Source: Sphagnum magellanicum
Lineage: Eukaryota > Streptophyta > Sphagnopsida > Sphagnales > Sphagnaceae
Direction of reading: 5' to 3'
DNA: 64,000 nt
Assembly (NCBI GenBank): GCA_021904315.1
Contig: CM038908.1
Coordinates: 12,482,501 to 12,546,500 of the forward strand
This document shows positions 50,942 to 63,693 of this stretch, one piece after another. The first letter of the stretch is position 1, and the number at the start of each line of letters is the position of its first letter. The translations under genes and the position numbers were made by a program. The notes beneath the pieces are model-generated. The model worked only from the letters and a program-made list of their open reading frames with translations. It was not told the origin of the DNA and did no database searches.

Positions 50942-51365
50942 GACTCCCAAATGCATTTTCGCTTTGGGAGTTGCATTTGTGTAGGAATCTTAAATGTTTA
51001 AAACTTTGGTTGGAAACATAAACAAGCACCAAATTAACCCCCCAAGATATTATTGAAAAGATTTGAAGTGTAGATGCATAAAATGCCCTCACATTGATTG
51101 TTCAAACTTGATATCCATGAATTGTAATTAAAAGAAAAGGCAAGAGTCAAATTTTTAATTTGATTCCCGACCACAAATCTTTTTAGAAAAATGGTCAAAT
51201 GATCTCTAATTAGGGCATGCGATACCCTATTGGAAAGATTTTTTTGAAAACAAAAAAATCGTGTTTTTTCATTTTTCAAACATGTTTGATTTGATGAAGA
51301 TATGAACGTCCAAAATTTCAGGACAACAAGGGTCTCAATTTTGGGACTCCATTTGGGAGTCCCAA
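50942..51365. mobile_element. Foldback-like element with hairpin ends
   Basis: GACTCCCAAATG (50942-50953) is the exact reverse complement of CATTTGGGAGTC (51350-51361). The right end is itself a perfect hairpin with a 10-base stem, TTGGGACTCC / GGAGTCCCAA (51341-51365), and the left end can also fold (ACTCCCAAA with TTTGGGAGT). The interior is AT-rich and non-coding. No target duplication was identified. Confidence 0.4.
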
Positions 51366-52690
51366 AAAAAAATGTCATTTAGATGTAACCCTCACATAAA
51401 GTCATAGAGGATACTATAAGGAGGGTAGTGGTGCCTCTTCCCAAAGGTTACAAGTTGTGTAAAACTTGTGCTTGAACTTGTCCTTATTAAGTTTGACACA
51501 CCATTTGCATTCAATTTGCACTAATTGCCTTCTTTCCTTGGTTGTGCATGTTTGATTTCATTTTGAACTTTTATTTGTGAGTTTGTTTTAATCCCATCCC
51601 AAAACTCTAACACACCCTCCTACCCCCAAAATGTTACAACCTAAGGTGCATGCCCTAATTCCTTTTTTTTTCACTGTTTCATTATGGGGTCCACATTTGG
51701 ATTCCTAAAAGAGTTTGGAGGTGCGTCATATTAACATTTTAATGGACAAGATAAATCATATGGGTGTTTGTTCATTTATAAATGAACAATTATAAATGAA
51801 TAATCATATTTTTTCCTAAATTTCAAAATAGTACTATCTACCCATATTTGGGCCATAAACCTTATATATAAAAATTCAATTCCTTTGGCCATACCCAAAA
51901 TTTAAAAAATTATAACCATTTACAACTACAATATAATAATGTTTATGATATATATATATATATATATATATAGAATCACACAACAATTTTTTATGCATGC
52001 AACTCCAAAACAAATAAGAGAGAAATATAATCCAAAGATGACACAATTTTTTTCAATTTTGCATACTTTTGAAACCTATTTTGTATAATTAAACCATTCA
52101 TATCCCATTATTTTAAAAAAGAAATACTATAATAGTTACATTGCTTCAAATATTCTTTTAATGTTAGTAGGTCAAAATATGGTTTTGACAAGTTCATATT
52201 TCTAGCTTAAAAAAGAGTTATTGAATGAACATAACAAAAAGTCGATCAACAATTATAAGAACTTGAAAGAAGGTATCACCCAATGGTTGCAAACGAGAAA
52301 ACCTAATGAGAAACACACTTCCAAAATGCATATCTATGAGATTGCAAAGAAAAGAAGAGGGTACAACAAGCACAACAAATTTTAGCCTGTAAACCAAAAT
52401 ATGCCATTGGTACCCAACTAAGAATAGAATGCGGTAAAAATGAGTGTGATCATAACCTTTGGGCTCTCTTAAACTGTAATACACAATCTCGCTTTGTTGA
52501 TGATGAGTTCCAATGGGTTGCCGCCGCTTTGGTGAAGTTCAAACTTTGTAATGGTGTCCATTGCAATAATTTTTCTAAGTTACAAGTTTTGACTCAACAT
52601 TCCTGTGTTGGGTCATGCTGTCCAATGGGTTAGTTCGACACATAAGCTTGGGCAAACAAAACTACAAGTTGGAATATGTTAAAGAAAAAT
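51366..52690. other. AT-rich spacer upstream of the DNA ligase gene
   Basis: An (AT)n tract lies at 51949-51972. The minus frame 52218-52484 is hydrophobic and has no reliable match. The promoter of the ligase gene must lie in the last few hundred bases, but no element could be pinned down. Confidence 0.4.
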
Positions 52691-52825
52691 TGAATGTTAG
52701 GCAATGTATTTGTGAATGAAACTTGGTCTTTTAAGCTTGCATTTGTTTTTTTTTTAATATGCATACCATCATCTGTTCAAATCTTCCCGGCACTGGGGAG
52801 GGTTGAGAATTCAAGCTCAGCTGTA

Positions 52826-52858
52826 GAGGAGGAGGAGGAGGAGGAGGAGGAGGGGGGA
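52826..52858 (+). repeat. (GAG)n trinucleotide repeat in the ligase leader
   Basis: About nine GAG/GGA units lie 28-60 bases upstream of the assigned ligase start. If translation began at the in-frame ATG at 52694, they would encode an acidic Glu run. Confidence 0.9.
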
Positions 52859-52885
52859 GAAGGAAGGAAGGAAGCAAGGAGCAGG

Positions 52886-55800
52886 ATGGCGGAGAAGAAG
52901 TCGGCTTACGAGATGATGATGGAGAGAGCCAGAGCTGGTGCCAAGGGTAAAGGGGGACGGCCGCCAGCTTCCTCGTCGCTCAAAGCCAAAGAGGCTGCTG
53001 TCACCCTCGCCCGCAAGGAAGAGGAAGCTGCTGCTGCTGCTAAGGATTCTTCAACAGAAGCTGGGAAGACGGCAGCAGGGATCGTCGTCCTGTCTGTTGC
53101 TGATCGCGTTGCCTTACTCTCCAAGAAGGAGACGGAGTTCGATCCTCAAATGGCTGCGTTCTGGAAGCCCGGCGAACACGTGCCTTTCATCTTTCTCGCT
53201 AGTGCCTTTGATAGTAAGCTCATCTCTTCTGTTGTCGAAGCTTTTCCTCTTCTGTCTCTGTCTCTGTGTATTCTCCCTTTTTCCGTCTTGATTGCTGTTA
53301 AACCCTAAACCCTAACCCTGAAGCTCAGTAGTATCAGAGCTCCACAAGTCCCATGCTGCTGTTGTTCTCGGATGTGCACAAGCCATTTCCAATCACAACT
53401 CTGCACATCTGGAACAATGCTGTAACAAAATCCCTTCCTTTGCTTGTATTTTGTTGCCAGAAGTTTCAAATTGCCAATACCCTACACCTTAAACCTCTGA
53501 CAATTGTGTAGCTTGATGGGGGACTTTATCATTGGAAGAGTCTTTCTGCCTCCTACAGAGGAATGAAGAAAGTTCATGCAGCAGCAGACTTGTGCTTGTG
53601 AATTTCTTGTGCACATGCTGATGGTTGCTTGCTTCTTTCTTGGCAGTGATCTCTGATGAATCTGGCAGGCTAGCGATGACAAACATTCTTTGCAATGTCT
53701 TCCGCACCGTGATCTCTACAACACCACAGGACTTGCTGGCTGTTGTGAACCTGTCAGCCAACAGAATTGCACCAGCTCATGAAGGTGTGGAGCTCGGCAT
53801 AGGTGATGCTGCGATCATCAAGGTCTTGACAGAAGCTTACGGGCGAAAAGATGAACAGATTAAAGCCCAGTTGAAGGTAGTGATCAAAGCCGCAATGATG
53901 TGTCTGCTGCAATAACTACAACAACATTGACAAAGAGATATTTCTATGAACCTCTTTCTTTACTGTGGGCACAAGGTGTTTGAATGCTTCTGCATTTTTG
54001 TATTGGAGTGCAAGTCTCTGAGCTTTTGATATGCTCATGAATGCAGACACTGGGCGATTTGGGTTCTGTTGCCAAGTGCAGTCGCTCCTCGCAGAAGCTC
54101 ATGTTCAAGCCTGCTCCTTTGACATGCATGAAAGTGCTGGACACTTTCAATGAAATTGCCAAGGCAAAGAAGCTTCTGCCTGCCTTTTTCTTCTTTCTGA
54201 ATTTGGTTGGGTTCTGCATGCTTGAGCCTTGTACCATTCAGCCTTAAATCTCACATTGAAGCTGAGGAAGAAGTCTTCTTATGTTATGATACTCAATCAC
54301 ATCACAGGAAGCTGGAAACCAGAGTCAGGATAAAAAGCGTGCTCGAATGAAAGCTTTGTTGGTGGCTGCTACTGATTGTGAGCCCCTGTACCTTGTCCGC
54401 CTTCTTCAGGTCACTTCCTCCCTCACTTTTCTACCTCATAGTTTACCACTATTGTATGTTTGTTGTTGGCATATTACTTCTACAATCCTTTGTGGATCAC
54501 GTGTATTACATACAGGAGCACAACATTATCATTCTAGTTTTTGTATATCCTTTCTTGATGCTTTTGTTATGTTAAACCTGCTTACGTTGCCACCCTTAAT
54601 CTGCATGTTTGAACTTCATCAGCTGCCGGAGAGAGTTTTTTGTTATGCCTTGAAGCAACATTTGCTGGGGAGCTTACAGAGATCATTTCACTTCTTTGTT
54701 GGCCTCCATCTGACTTAGTTCCAATATGACTGCAGTCTAAGCTTCGAATAGGGCTGGCAGAGAAGACAGTGCTGGCTGCTCTTGCACATGCAGCTGTGCT
54801 TTCTGAGGTTCCAAAAGTACCTCCTGCACAGCTTGCAGCTAGATTGGAGGAGGTATAGTCTCCTTACAGAATTGCTTGCTGTCTTTGATGTTTTGCCTTT
54901 TGGCTGGCCCCTTTCCTTTCTGCGGCCAGGTTTTTGTCTGAAACTCTAATACACTCCAGGCGGACAGAGAGTATTTATACCTTGAAAGTGATGATGTGAC
55001 TGGGGTGCAGGCAGAGGAAATCATGAAACACACATATTCAGTGCTCCCCATTTATGAACAGATAATAGATGCAGTGCTGAAATTTGGAATTTGTAAGCTG
55101 TCAGAAGTCTGTAGCTTCAAACTGGGCATCCCTGTGGGACCCATGCTTGCAAAGCCCACCACAGGAGTCTCTGAGGTTCTCAACAAGTTCCAGGACATGG
55201 ACTTCACATGTGAATACAAGTATGATGGAGAGAGAGCTCAGGTTCTCCTTATCTTTCCCCCATTGATGCTTCTTTTGTGATTGAAGTCTTTTATCAGGCC
55301 TCATCTTATTAGGAGGTGTTGGGTTAGATATCACTCCTAGCAAACCACATCTGACATGACTTTATTCCCATTCAATCTTTTTGTCAGAGTTGGTATGATG
55401 ACAATGGATACATGTCTTGGAGTGATTGCAGATACATTATATGGAAGATAGAACTATCCAGATTTATAGCCGAAATGCAGAACACAACACTGGCAAGTTC
55501 CCTGATATTGTAGCTGCAATGCCTAGGTGCGTAATGGATCCTTTAGTTGTCACCTTCAACTGAATGAACGGAAGCCAATTTTTGCCATCTTGCATCTTCT
55601 ATGAGCCTTAAATCGGGCCATTGAACCTGTGCTATTCAAGGAGCTTAGTCCCTGAGCATTTGGAAGGATCTTTTTTGGACTTTGTACCTCTCTTTGCAAA
55701 ACCAAGTTCACTAAGTTTGGCCTAATCTTGACAATGCAATGTGTAGTTCATGTGTGCTTCTGATATTCTTCAATCTGTAGCAAATTAGCTCTCAGTAGTG

Positions 55801-58800
55801 TGATGGCATCCATCAAAGGAGTTCTAATCCTATTCAAGATCTGCAGTGGACCTCATTCTTGTATTTTATGGCTGGGTGCAGATTCATGAAACCAGGTGTG
55901 ACATCGTTTGTTTTGGATTGTGAGGTGGTAGCTTATGATCGTGAAAAGAACAAAATTTTGCCATTCCAGGTGAGTGCTTAGAAACACATCTGCATAGTTT
56001 CTGGATTCTTGGGTGCCATGCTAAATTTGGATTTTGCTGAATCTTGTCAATGATTTTGAAAGAGACAGACAGACAGATTTCCAGTGATCAGAGATGCTCA
56101 TCCATGATCACGTCAATTTTTTGGACAATATGGGGTTCCCTTGTCAAGCAGCAAATTGGGTCTCCAGGTTCTGTCCTTGGATGGTGGTAGATGTTTTGAT
56201 GTGGTAATTTCATGCAACAGGCCTCAATTGTTGGTAGGAGATGAAAGACAGTGAAGGTAATGACAAGAGTTGAGCTGATTTGAAAACTCATAATTTGAAT
56301 GCAGATCCTGAGCACAAGGGCAAGAAAAGGAGTATCACTGAACACTATTAAGGTTCAAGTTTGCTTGTTTGCATTTGACCTTTTGTATTTGAATGGTCAT
56401 CCACTGCTACATGAACAGCTCAATGTACGAAGAGAGGTATATTTTCTTGTCCTTTGGTTGTGGGATCTTTCCTGGTACTTCTGCAAATCTGTGTTATTGT
56501 TTTTGGAGTAAGTTTGGAGTCGGTATTTTTCAATGACTTTGGACAAGTTTGCACCATGTTGACATCTTGATATCCCTGGTGATGTGTAGCACTTATATGC
56601 ATCCTTCTTGGAGGTGGATGGAGAGTTCAGATTTGCAACAGCCAAGAATTCAAATGACCTGGAGGAAATTCAGAAGTTCCTTGAAGATGCTATTGATCAC
56701 AGGTCTCTCTCCTAGTCACTTGTGTTTTCAGTCTTTAGCTAGAAGGTAGGGTACCATGCCACATGTTTGTTTCCCTTTAGTCCTTCATCTCTGATCTCTA
56801 GACTGGTTGTCAGCTGGTTGTTTTTTTCTTTTTTCTTTTTTTCATTCATCTTGCTATGTGAAACATGTGGAAGGTGAGGAAATGATGAATTTTCTCAGGC
56901 ATTGATACCATGAGACTCACGTAATATGGCTACATCAAACAACAAACTGTTTTGGCAAAGCCTTTCCAACTGTTTTTTTAATTGTTGGAATTGAAATGGG
57001 GGCCTGGTGATGGACAGTTGCGAGGGACTTATAGTGAAGACATTGACAAAGGATGCAACATATGAGCCTGCCAAGCGATCCAACAACTGGCTCAAGCTCA
57101 AAAAGGATTACATGACATCGTAACTTTTCACCACCCCCCCTGCACTCCTAAGATTTGTGCACTTCTGACCTTTCTGTTGATTGCAATCCCTTCCTTGTCA
57201 AATTTCTTGACTGAATACACCACTATGTATGTGGGCTCCAAATAAGTTGTTTGAGAGCCTCCATTTTTCAGTGAGCTGCAATTTTTTGTTGTGTAATCTG
57301 AGGCATTTTGTTACAGCCTAGCAGTTCTATTTTCTGAGTATTACAGGGGTTATGAATTCAAGCAGCTTTAATTTCCCTCTTTTGCAAATTCCACCACAGG
57401 ACAGGGGACTCCCTCGATCTTGTGCCAATCGGAGCATTTTATGGCCGTGGAAAACGTGTGGGTGAGTGACACACCTAGAATTCCTTCAGAACTTCTACAC
57501 CTGTTGTTTGATACTTTGCTCTAGAAAATCATTGAAAGTTGTTTGTGTAATCATACCTGGATTCAGTCCTGTCTCTGAGAATGCCATTATGTTGTTGCTG
57601 GGAGTGAAGCATGGTTGGTGACTGGTGTAGAGCAGGGGTGTATGGGGCATTTTTGCTGGCATGCTATGATGAAGATCGTGAGGAGTTTCAGAGCATCTGC
57701 AAAATTGGTGGAACACACTGAATCCAAAACTGGAAACTTTATGCCTAGTGTTCTGCTACTGTGTGATAAGTTTGCTGAACAGAAATGTCTTCATTGTCAC
57801 TTTGATTTTGAGATGAGCCTTTCTGACAGATGAGCATATGCCAGATGCTTTTGTTGTAACTTTTTGCATAAATCTAGTGAAATCCCTTACATAATAGCTT
57901 CCAATTGATGACTGTTCCATTCTTTGGTGCTCTCTGAAGACTTGAGCAAATGTTGTATAGCCAATAATCATGTTTGTCCTTTTCCACCTTCTCAGGAACG
58001 GGCTTCTCAGAGGCAGTGCTGGAGGAACGCTCCACCACATTACGGAGTCATGTTATTGACCAGCCTAAGGTTCTTTACATGGGAATGACCATTTGTTTTA
58101 TGATACTATGTTCCAGGACTGCTGTAGCCTAATCACATAAGAGACTTGTGTGCCTTGCGTGAAGTGGAATTTCAATCCAGATTAACAAAATAATCCATGG
58201 ATCATTTGCTGCTAGACCCACTTTCATAATATTACCTTCTACACACTATCACAATTGTGCAGAAGACCTAAGAAGTGGATCTAGGCACAGCAGCACGCCA
58301 CTGGTAGCTTATTCATCACATGGTCCTTTCTGAGCTAGTTTGTTCAATAGTACATGAAATTGGGGTCTAAACTTGATAATCTCACCTTGGGGTATTCTCA
58401 GATCTTTCTTCTCTTGGTGTGTCTCTGAATCAGTAATTGGGTGGTGCTACAGAGTTACTATCGATATGGAGAGACAATCGGTGTTGATGTGTGGTTTGAT
58501 GAAGTTGAGGTATAGCACTTTGTTATTGCTTATTCATTTTTTTCTTATCCAAGAGTGGTAGCTCAGAGAATAAAGGATCACCTTCTTAAAAAGAATATGG
58601 AAATCTGGACAGGTTTGGGAGGTGAAGGCAGCAGATTTGAGCATCAGTCCTGTTCACCGAGCAGCAATTGGCTTGGTTGACTCAAGCAAGGTACATTGAT
58701 ATTTCTACAGAGTTCTCTTACATTGTGCAATGTTGAGTGTTTCTGTTATGCAACTGCATTGAAAGAGTTTGACATTACCAAATCACTATGCCAACAGATT

Positions 58801-59132
58801 TCTTCTAGTGTATGCAGCATACTGACTTTTCATGTTGAATGTTTGCAAATGAAGGGTATCTCCTTGCGATTTCCCAGACTGGTTAGACTACGTGAAGACA
58901 AGACTCCAGTGGAGGCCACTTCAGCTGAGCAGGTGACAATCTTAACCATTCCTGACAAGTAGGAAACGAGAAAGACTTGTAATTGAAGCTATCTTTTGTT
59001 TTGCTGTCATTTTAGATTGCTCAGATGGAAGAGACCCCACTTTCTAACGAGTGTTCTCAACAGGTTGCAGAACTCTATCGAGCTCAAAAGATAAACCATG
59101 GCACAGCTGATGACAATGAAGATGACGACTAA
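52886..59132 (+). CDS. LIG1: DNA ligase 1 (ATP-dependent), 18 exons
   Basis: Exons: 52886-53213, 53647-53876, 54047-54163, 54308-54409, 54736-54852, 55011-55241, 55432-55526, 55882-55969, 56305-56436, 56590-56702, 57018-57119, 57400-57461, 57636-57707, 57996-58069, 58453-58509, 58613-58690, 58855-58932, 59064-59132. Phases match throughout, giving 714 aa. Seen: an N-terminal [12 protein letters not shown] segment resembling the PCNA-binding start of plant LIG1, then an Ala/Lys-rich linker. The DNA-binding domain includes [12 protein letters not shown] and ATDCEPLYL. The nucleotidyltransferase core has lysine 368 in [10 protein letters not shown], then [35 protein letters not shown] and [10 protein letters not shown]. 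The OB-fold part includes [18 protein letters not shown] and [16 protein letters not shown], with an acidic DDD tail. The enzyme seals Okazaki fragments and repair nicks in the nucleus. Intron 3 has a GC donor. The ATG at 52886 sits in good context, but an upstream in-frame ATG exists. Confidence 0.95.
53298..53320 (+). repeat. Telomere-like CCCTAAA repeat in ligase intron 1
   Basis: TTAAACCCTAAACCCTAACC, about three units, lies 85 bases after the exon 1 donor. It could act as a telo-box or simply be an interstitial telomeric remnant. Confidence 0.8.
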
Positions 59133-62100
59133 GCCACAGATAAGAAACACTTAAACAAAATTAGTAGGCTCCTAGTTTGACCACTAAGGTCTCCAGCTAG
59201 CCTTGTTATGAAATCCATGAACACTCTCAGTGTTGGCAAGAGTAAGCAAGCACCCCTGTTTTATAAACACAGAGATGATTTCAGTGCACTCCTGCACTTG
59301 CACATTACTGCGGTACTAGTGTTGAGCTCTACCTTGTCTACTGTTTTTAGATCTGTTCTTTGAAGACTAAGGGTCATGGTTGTTTCACACAAATACCATG
59401 TCTAGTGTTTCTAGATTATTCTTTGAAGACTATTTTGGCTATGGATTTCAGAGCTCCAAGGCGGCTTTGAACTGAAATGCACTTTGAAGTGAAATGCAGA
59501 GGAATTACTTGTCTCGTGATGGGCCTCATTGATTGGCCCATCACAAGAAAAAACATGCTTCTAAACTTATGACACTCCTGAGATAGAATTTGCTTTACCT
59601 CTCTCCATTTGGCCCATCTATAGGGCCCCCATTTTTTTAGGACCTATGGAATGGCCTAGATTCTTTTTTTGTAGGACCTAGGTTTGCGGTAATACTTAGT
59701 AGGTACCTACACAAATTTTAACTAGGTACGCTATTTCGTTGAAATGCTGACTTGAATTTGGACTTGGCATTTTGGCAAAACAACACTTTTATTCTTTTGG
59801 TGCACCAATAATTTACATACCCTTTTTCTCATATAATAATACTTATTTATTCCACATCATGATGCTCTTATTGACTTTCCTGCACCTCCTTACCAATAGA
59901 AAATAACTTTTAAAAAAATAAAAATTGGTGAATTTGTGGGGGCTGGGACATTGTTTCTTTTTTCTTTTTTCAATTTTGAGTTTTGTGAATAGAAAGTTTG
60001 TTGCCCAATTTTGTGATGTATTTGAGGTGGTGACCATCCATAAGCTTATATAATCAAATTTGGCAATTAAGAAAGTATGAAATAATTTTTAAAAAATATC
60101 CTTATATATTTTTGGCTACATACTTCAATCATACATAGAAATTCAATCATAAACATGTTCATTTAAGATTTTTTTATTAGAAAATTCGAAATTTGGCAAC
60201 CTTTTTCAAAAAAATTATTGAATTTGTGACAATAAAATTCAAAAATTTCACAATAGTGCGAAATTGTACACCACCCAATTTTTATTTATTTTTTAAATGC
60301 CAGAGGGATCGCAAACCTTCATTGATCCACTGGTTTTTTGCACTAAGTTATTCTTAAATGACCACACAAACTGGCAGTCAGATGAAGGAAGCAAACTGAT
60401 CAATTGGGTGGGGTCACATGATACAAATAACTTATTATGAACATGAAATAAGAGATTTTTTAAGAATGTCTTATCATGAAAGTCTATGAAAGCTTGTGGC
60501 AAAAGGTTTGTTGTAGATAGGCCAGTGAATGAACACTTAAGAAGTGAAAGGAGGTCGAGACCTCACACATTGTTCCTTTGTTTCTGAAGTTGATTGAACA
60601 CTTAAAGCCTTTAGGGCAGGCTGAATCCAAGAGGAGAGGGTTTTGTTATTTTTGGTGTCCAAACAAAACTTGAACCCCTCCTCTCGATGCATCTAACATA
60701 CGAACAATCGTCAAAAAACAGATTAAAAATGAGAAAGTTATGACCACTTAGAAAACAAACCACTGCACACAACAAAAGGCAAGTTCCAAAAAACCCAGAA
60801 AATTCATTATATGTTGTTCTGTTGCTATTAGAGTTCAAAGATGATTTGTAGATGGCACTCTTACATCACTTTAAATTGTTTTAAATGAATAAAATATAAG
60901 AAAGTTATGAGGTTTGAAAAGAAAAGGGGTCCAAAGAAAAGAAAACAGAAATAAAAAAAAAGTTTTGTAAGTTGCAAAGTTGTATTTTTTCCTTGTTATT
61001 TTTCATTACTCCTTTTCCTTTGCAGTTCAAAGACGATTTCTAGAGCTAGAGCTTGACACAATGTTCCCATAACATTTTAAATCACTCAAATTGAAAAAAT
61101 ATGATGAAAATATAAATAAATGTTCGATCATAAGCAGTTGATTGGTGATGGGTTGGTTTATTTTAGCCTAATATTAATACATAATGAAAATCTACGATGA
61201 GTTACATGGTGAATTGGTTTAAAATATTGGTGTTAAAACTATTGAAATGTAACAATGTTAAGATCAATCATTTTAATTTTGCAAACATAATAATTTTTAA
61301 TTTTTAAATATATATATATATATATATATATATTATGTTACAATGTTAAAATCCTAAGAATTAAAATAGATTATTAATTTACAATGTCAATTTTTGTTAT
61401 ATAATTTTATCATTAATATTATAATATGTATGTAATATCATAAAAAAAATGTTAATGTAATTTCATAATCATGGTTTTTTTTTCAAATTCCTCAACTAGG
61501 TGTATTGGCAAGGATATTCAACATTAATTAACAATAAATGGCAATTGTCCTGGTGTACTAGTAGATCTTTTTAAAATTCCTACCTTAGTTCTAGTGACCT
61601 AATGGAACACACTGTCTAAATTTAACAACTTTTAACTTTTTTTTCTCAAGATATGGCAAAAAAAAAAAATTAATTTCAAAAATCCCTTTGTTGGATTTGC
61701 TAGCCATTTTTTTTTGTCGCCAAATGGTGAAAAGTTGCCACAAAAAAAACCTTGATCACAATATATTGAACCATAAAATTCTAATCATTTGTACATTGTA
61801 AAATATGATAATGTTACATCATATACAATATGATGCGTTAAATAGTGTACATACTTGTTTCATGTTGAATCATGTTTTACATATCATCCATTTATTCATG
61901 GCCACTTCAACATTAATAAATAATATTGGTAACAAATTGTTTTGGCATGATATTAATCTTTATTTTTGAACATTATCATGATAATTGAAGCTCACAAATT
62001 GCATTTAAAATTTAGCCTCAATATTGAACTGTTGTGGAAGTCTCATTTGAATGTTCACAAATTGAAAAAGGTTAAGCTCCGTTTTTCGTTTTTTTCAAAT

Positions 62101-62903
62101 ACAAGTATTTTGTTGAAAAATTGGGCATTTGTAAATGGGAGTTATGTCAATGTCACATTTGAGAACAAACACATCCAAGTACTTTCATGGATTTGATGAT
62201 TCACACACATTACATGAAAGACAATTTGAATTAAAATAAACAAAGCTATTCACATATTACAAATAGTTATTTACAAATTGAAAACATGGAAAGTTATGTT
62301 TTATAAAACATCTTACTTATTTTAATCCATGCAATTTTAAACATGTGAATTGTGTAATATGATCAACATTAATTTTGAGCTTTTTTCAATAGTAAATAAA
62401 ATGACATGATATATAACATCTTTCTTAATTTTATGATTATATATATTTTTAATTTGTGAAAAGAAGATTGATCATGTAATAACTACATTGATGTCTTCTC
62501 TTTGATTTTGTGATTTATGTTTTCATGAAATCTTTTACTAAATACCCTTGTAACAATATACATTTAAGACTTAATACCTATATATTTTATTTAATAATGT
62601 GACATGTTTTGTAACCTTGTACTTCCTCATTACAAACTTAACATTATAATATTACGTTGTATGAAATTATAACATTTGACATACATATCTTACATGTGTA
62701 TAACATGATACAACATAAATGTTCTATTAACATTACAAAATATTGTTCTAAAAAGCATGTTAACATCACACTGCTATCTAGAAGACCCAGTTGGTAGCCT
62801 GGCTGGGCTGGGACCTTCTGGATTTCGGAAGTTATGGTGATATCTTCGGTCTAGTGAGCAAGCCAAAAATTTGGAAGAAAAAAATGGCGATTCTTTACAG
62901 TTA
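59133..62903. other. 3' flank of the ligase gene and AT-rich intergenic DNA
   Basis: No gene was recognised. An (AT)n tract lies at about 61308-61334. The short frames (minus 60293-60502, minus 60611-60838, plus 61966-62196) have no motif. A GC-richer patch at 62780-62865 directly before the MITE is unexplained. Confidence 0.45.
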
Positions 62904-63265
62904 GAGCATCTCCACAGGTGCTCACTATGTCACTCTGGATAATAAAATTAAATGTCTAAGTTTAGTTGTGTTTTTCCTGGCAACCCCACCAATAAAACTG
63001 TATCTGGAATTGCATATACGTGGGAACTACTAATAGCAAACCACCTGGACCAATCATTATGATCGACCAATCAGAAATACTGAGCCGCAGTCAGGTCCAA
63101 TTTATTACACTCTTTTTTGGAGGTGCACAACTGTGCTGCGCCTTTTACCAGCCACCGCAAGCTACACGAATTTAGTGGAGAAAAACCAATTTCCTGAGCT
63201 AAACCGGCACATTTTGACTTTTTCACAACAAATTGTACTGTCTGGAGTCTGGGTTGGAGATGCTC
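62904..63265. mobile_element. PIF/Harbinger-type MITE (362 bp) with TTA target duplication
   Basis: The left terminus GAGCATCTCCA (62904-62914) is the perfect reverse complement of the right terminus TGGAGATGCTC (63255-63265). TTA stands directly outside both ends (62901-62903 and 63266-63268). A three-base TTA duplication with GAGCATCTCC-type ends is typical of Tourist/Harbinger MITEs in plants. The interior is 340 bases without coding capacity and distinctly less AT-rich than its surroundings. Confidence 0.88.
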
Positions 63266-63374
63266 TTAAAGAAGAGTCAAGATTACCACCTTCAAAATCA
63301 CAACAATAATCCCCTAAAACAAACAATGCCAACATCAAACAAGCAAAACTGGTGACAAATACCTATATATTGGG

Positions 63375-63471
63375 CTAAACCCTAAACCCTTATTCTCTGA
63401 CATTTCAAGGGACTATTATTTCGCTTCAACTAACAGGGTTTAGGGTTTAGCGTCTTCTGGGGTTTAGGGTT
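63375..63471 (+). promoter_or_regulatory. Telo-box cluster upstream of the last gene
   Basis: Three telomere-like motifs stand 220-320 bases upstream of the ATG at 63694. They are CTAAACCCTAAACCC (63375-63390), AGGGTTTAGGGTTTAG (63436-63450) and GGTTTAGGGTT (63461-63471). Telo-boxes (AAACCCTAA) near plant transcription starts are known in genes for growth and translation functions. A role here is inference. Confidence 0.55.
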
Positions 63472-63693
63472 GAGAGCTCACTGAGAAAGCACCTTTTTGT
63501 TGCAGTGGGCATTCCAACATACATGCCCATTGAATTGAGTTTCTTCAGCTATGTGAATTTGCTCAAAGGGCTTGAATTGGGTTTTCTTCAGCTATGTGAA
63601 TTCCCCCAAATTTGCAGTTTGTGAATTATTTGTTTGTTTCCGAAAGGGCTCGGAAGTTACAAAAGAGAGAAAGAGAGCTAAGAGGATTCAGCT

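Noticed and set aside
52218..52484. Minus frame ending VLIIVDRLFVMFIQ, resembling a retrotransposon integrase phrase
   Set aside because: Only a few residues recall the VDRLTKMAHFI motif of gypsy integrases. No neighbouring integrase, RNase H or LTR was found.
62780..62865. Possible tRNA-like sequence before the MITE
   Set aside because: There is no A-box/B-box pair at the right spacing and no cloverleaf.
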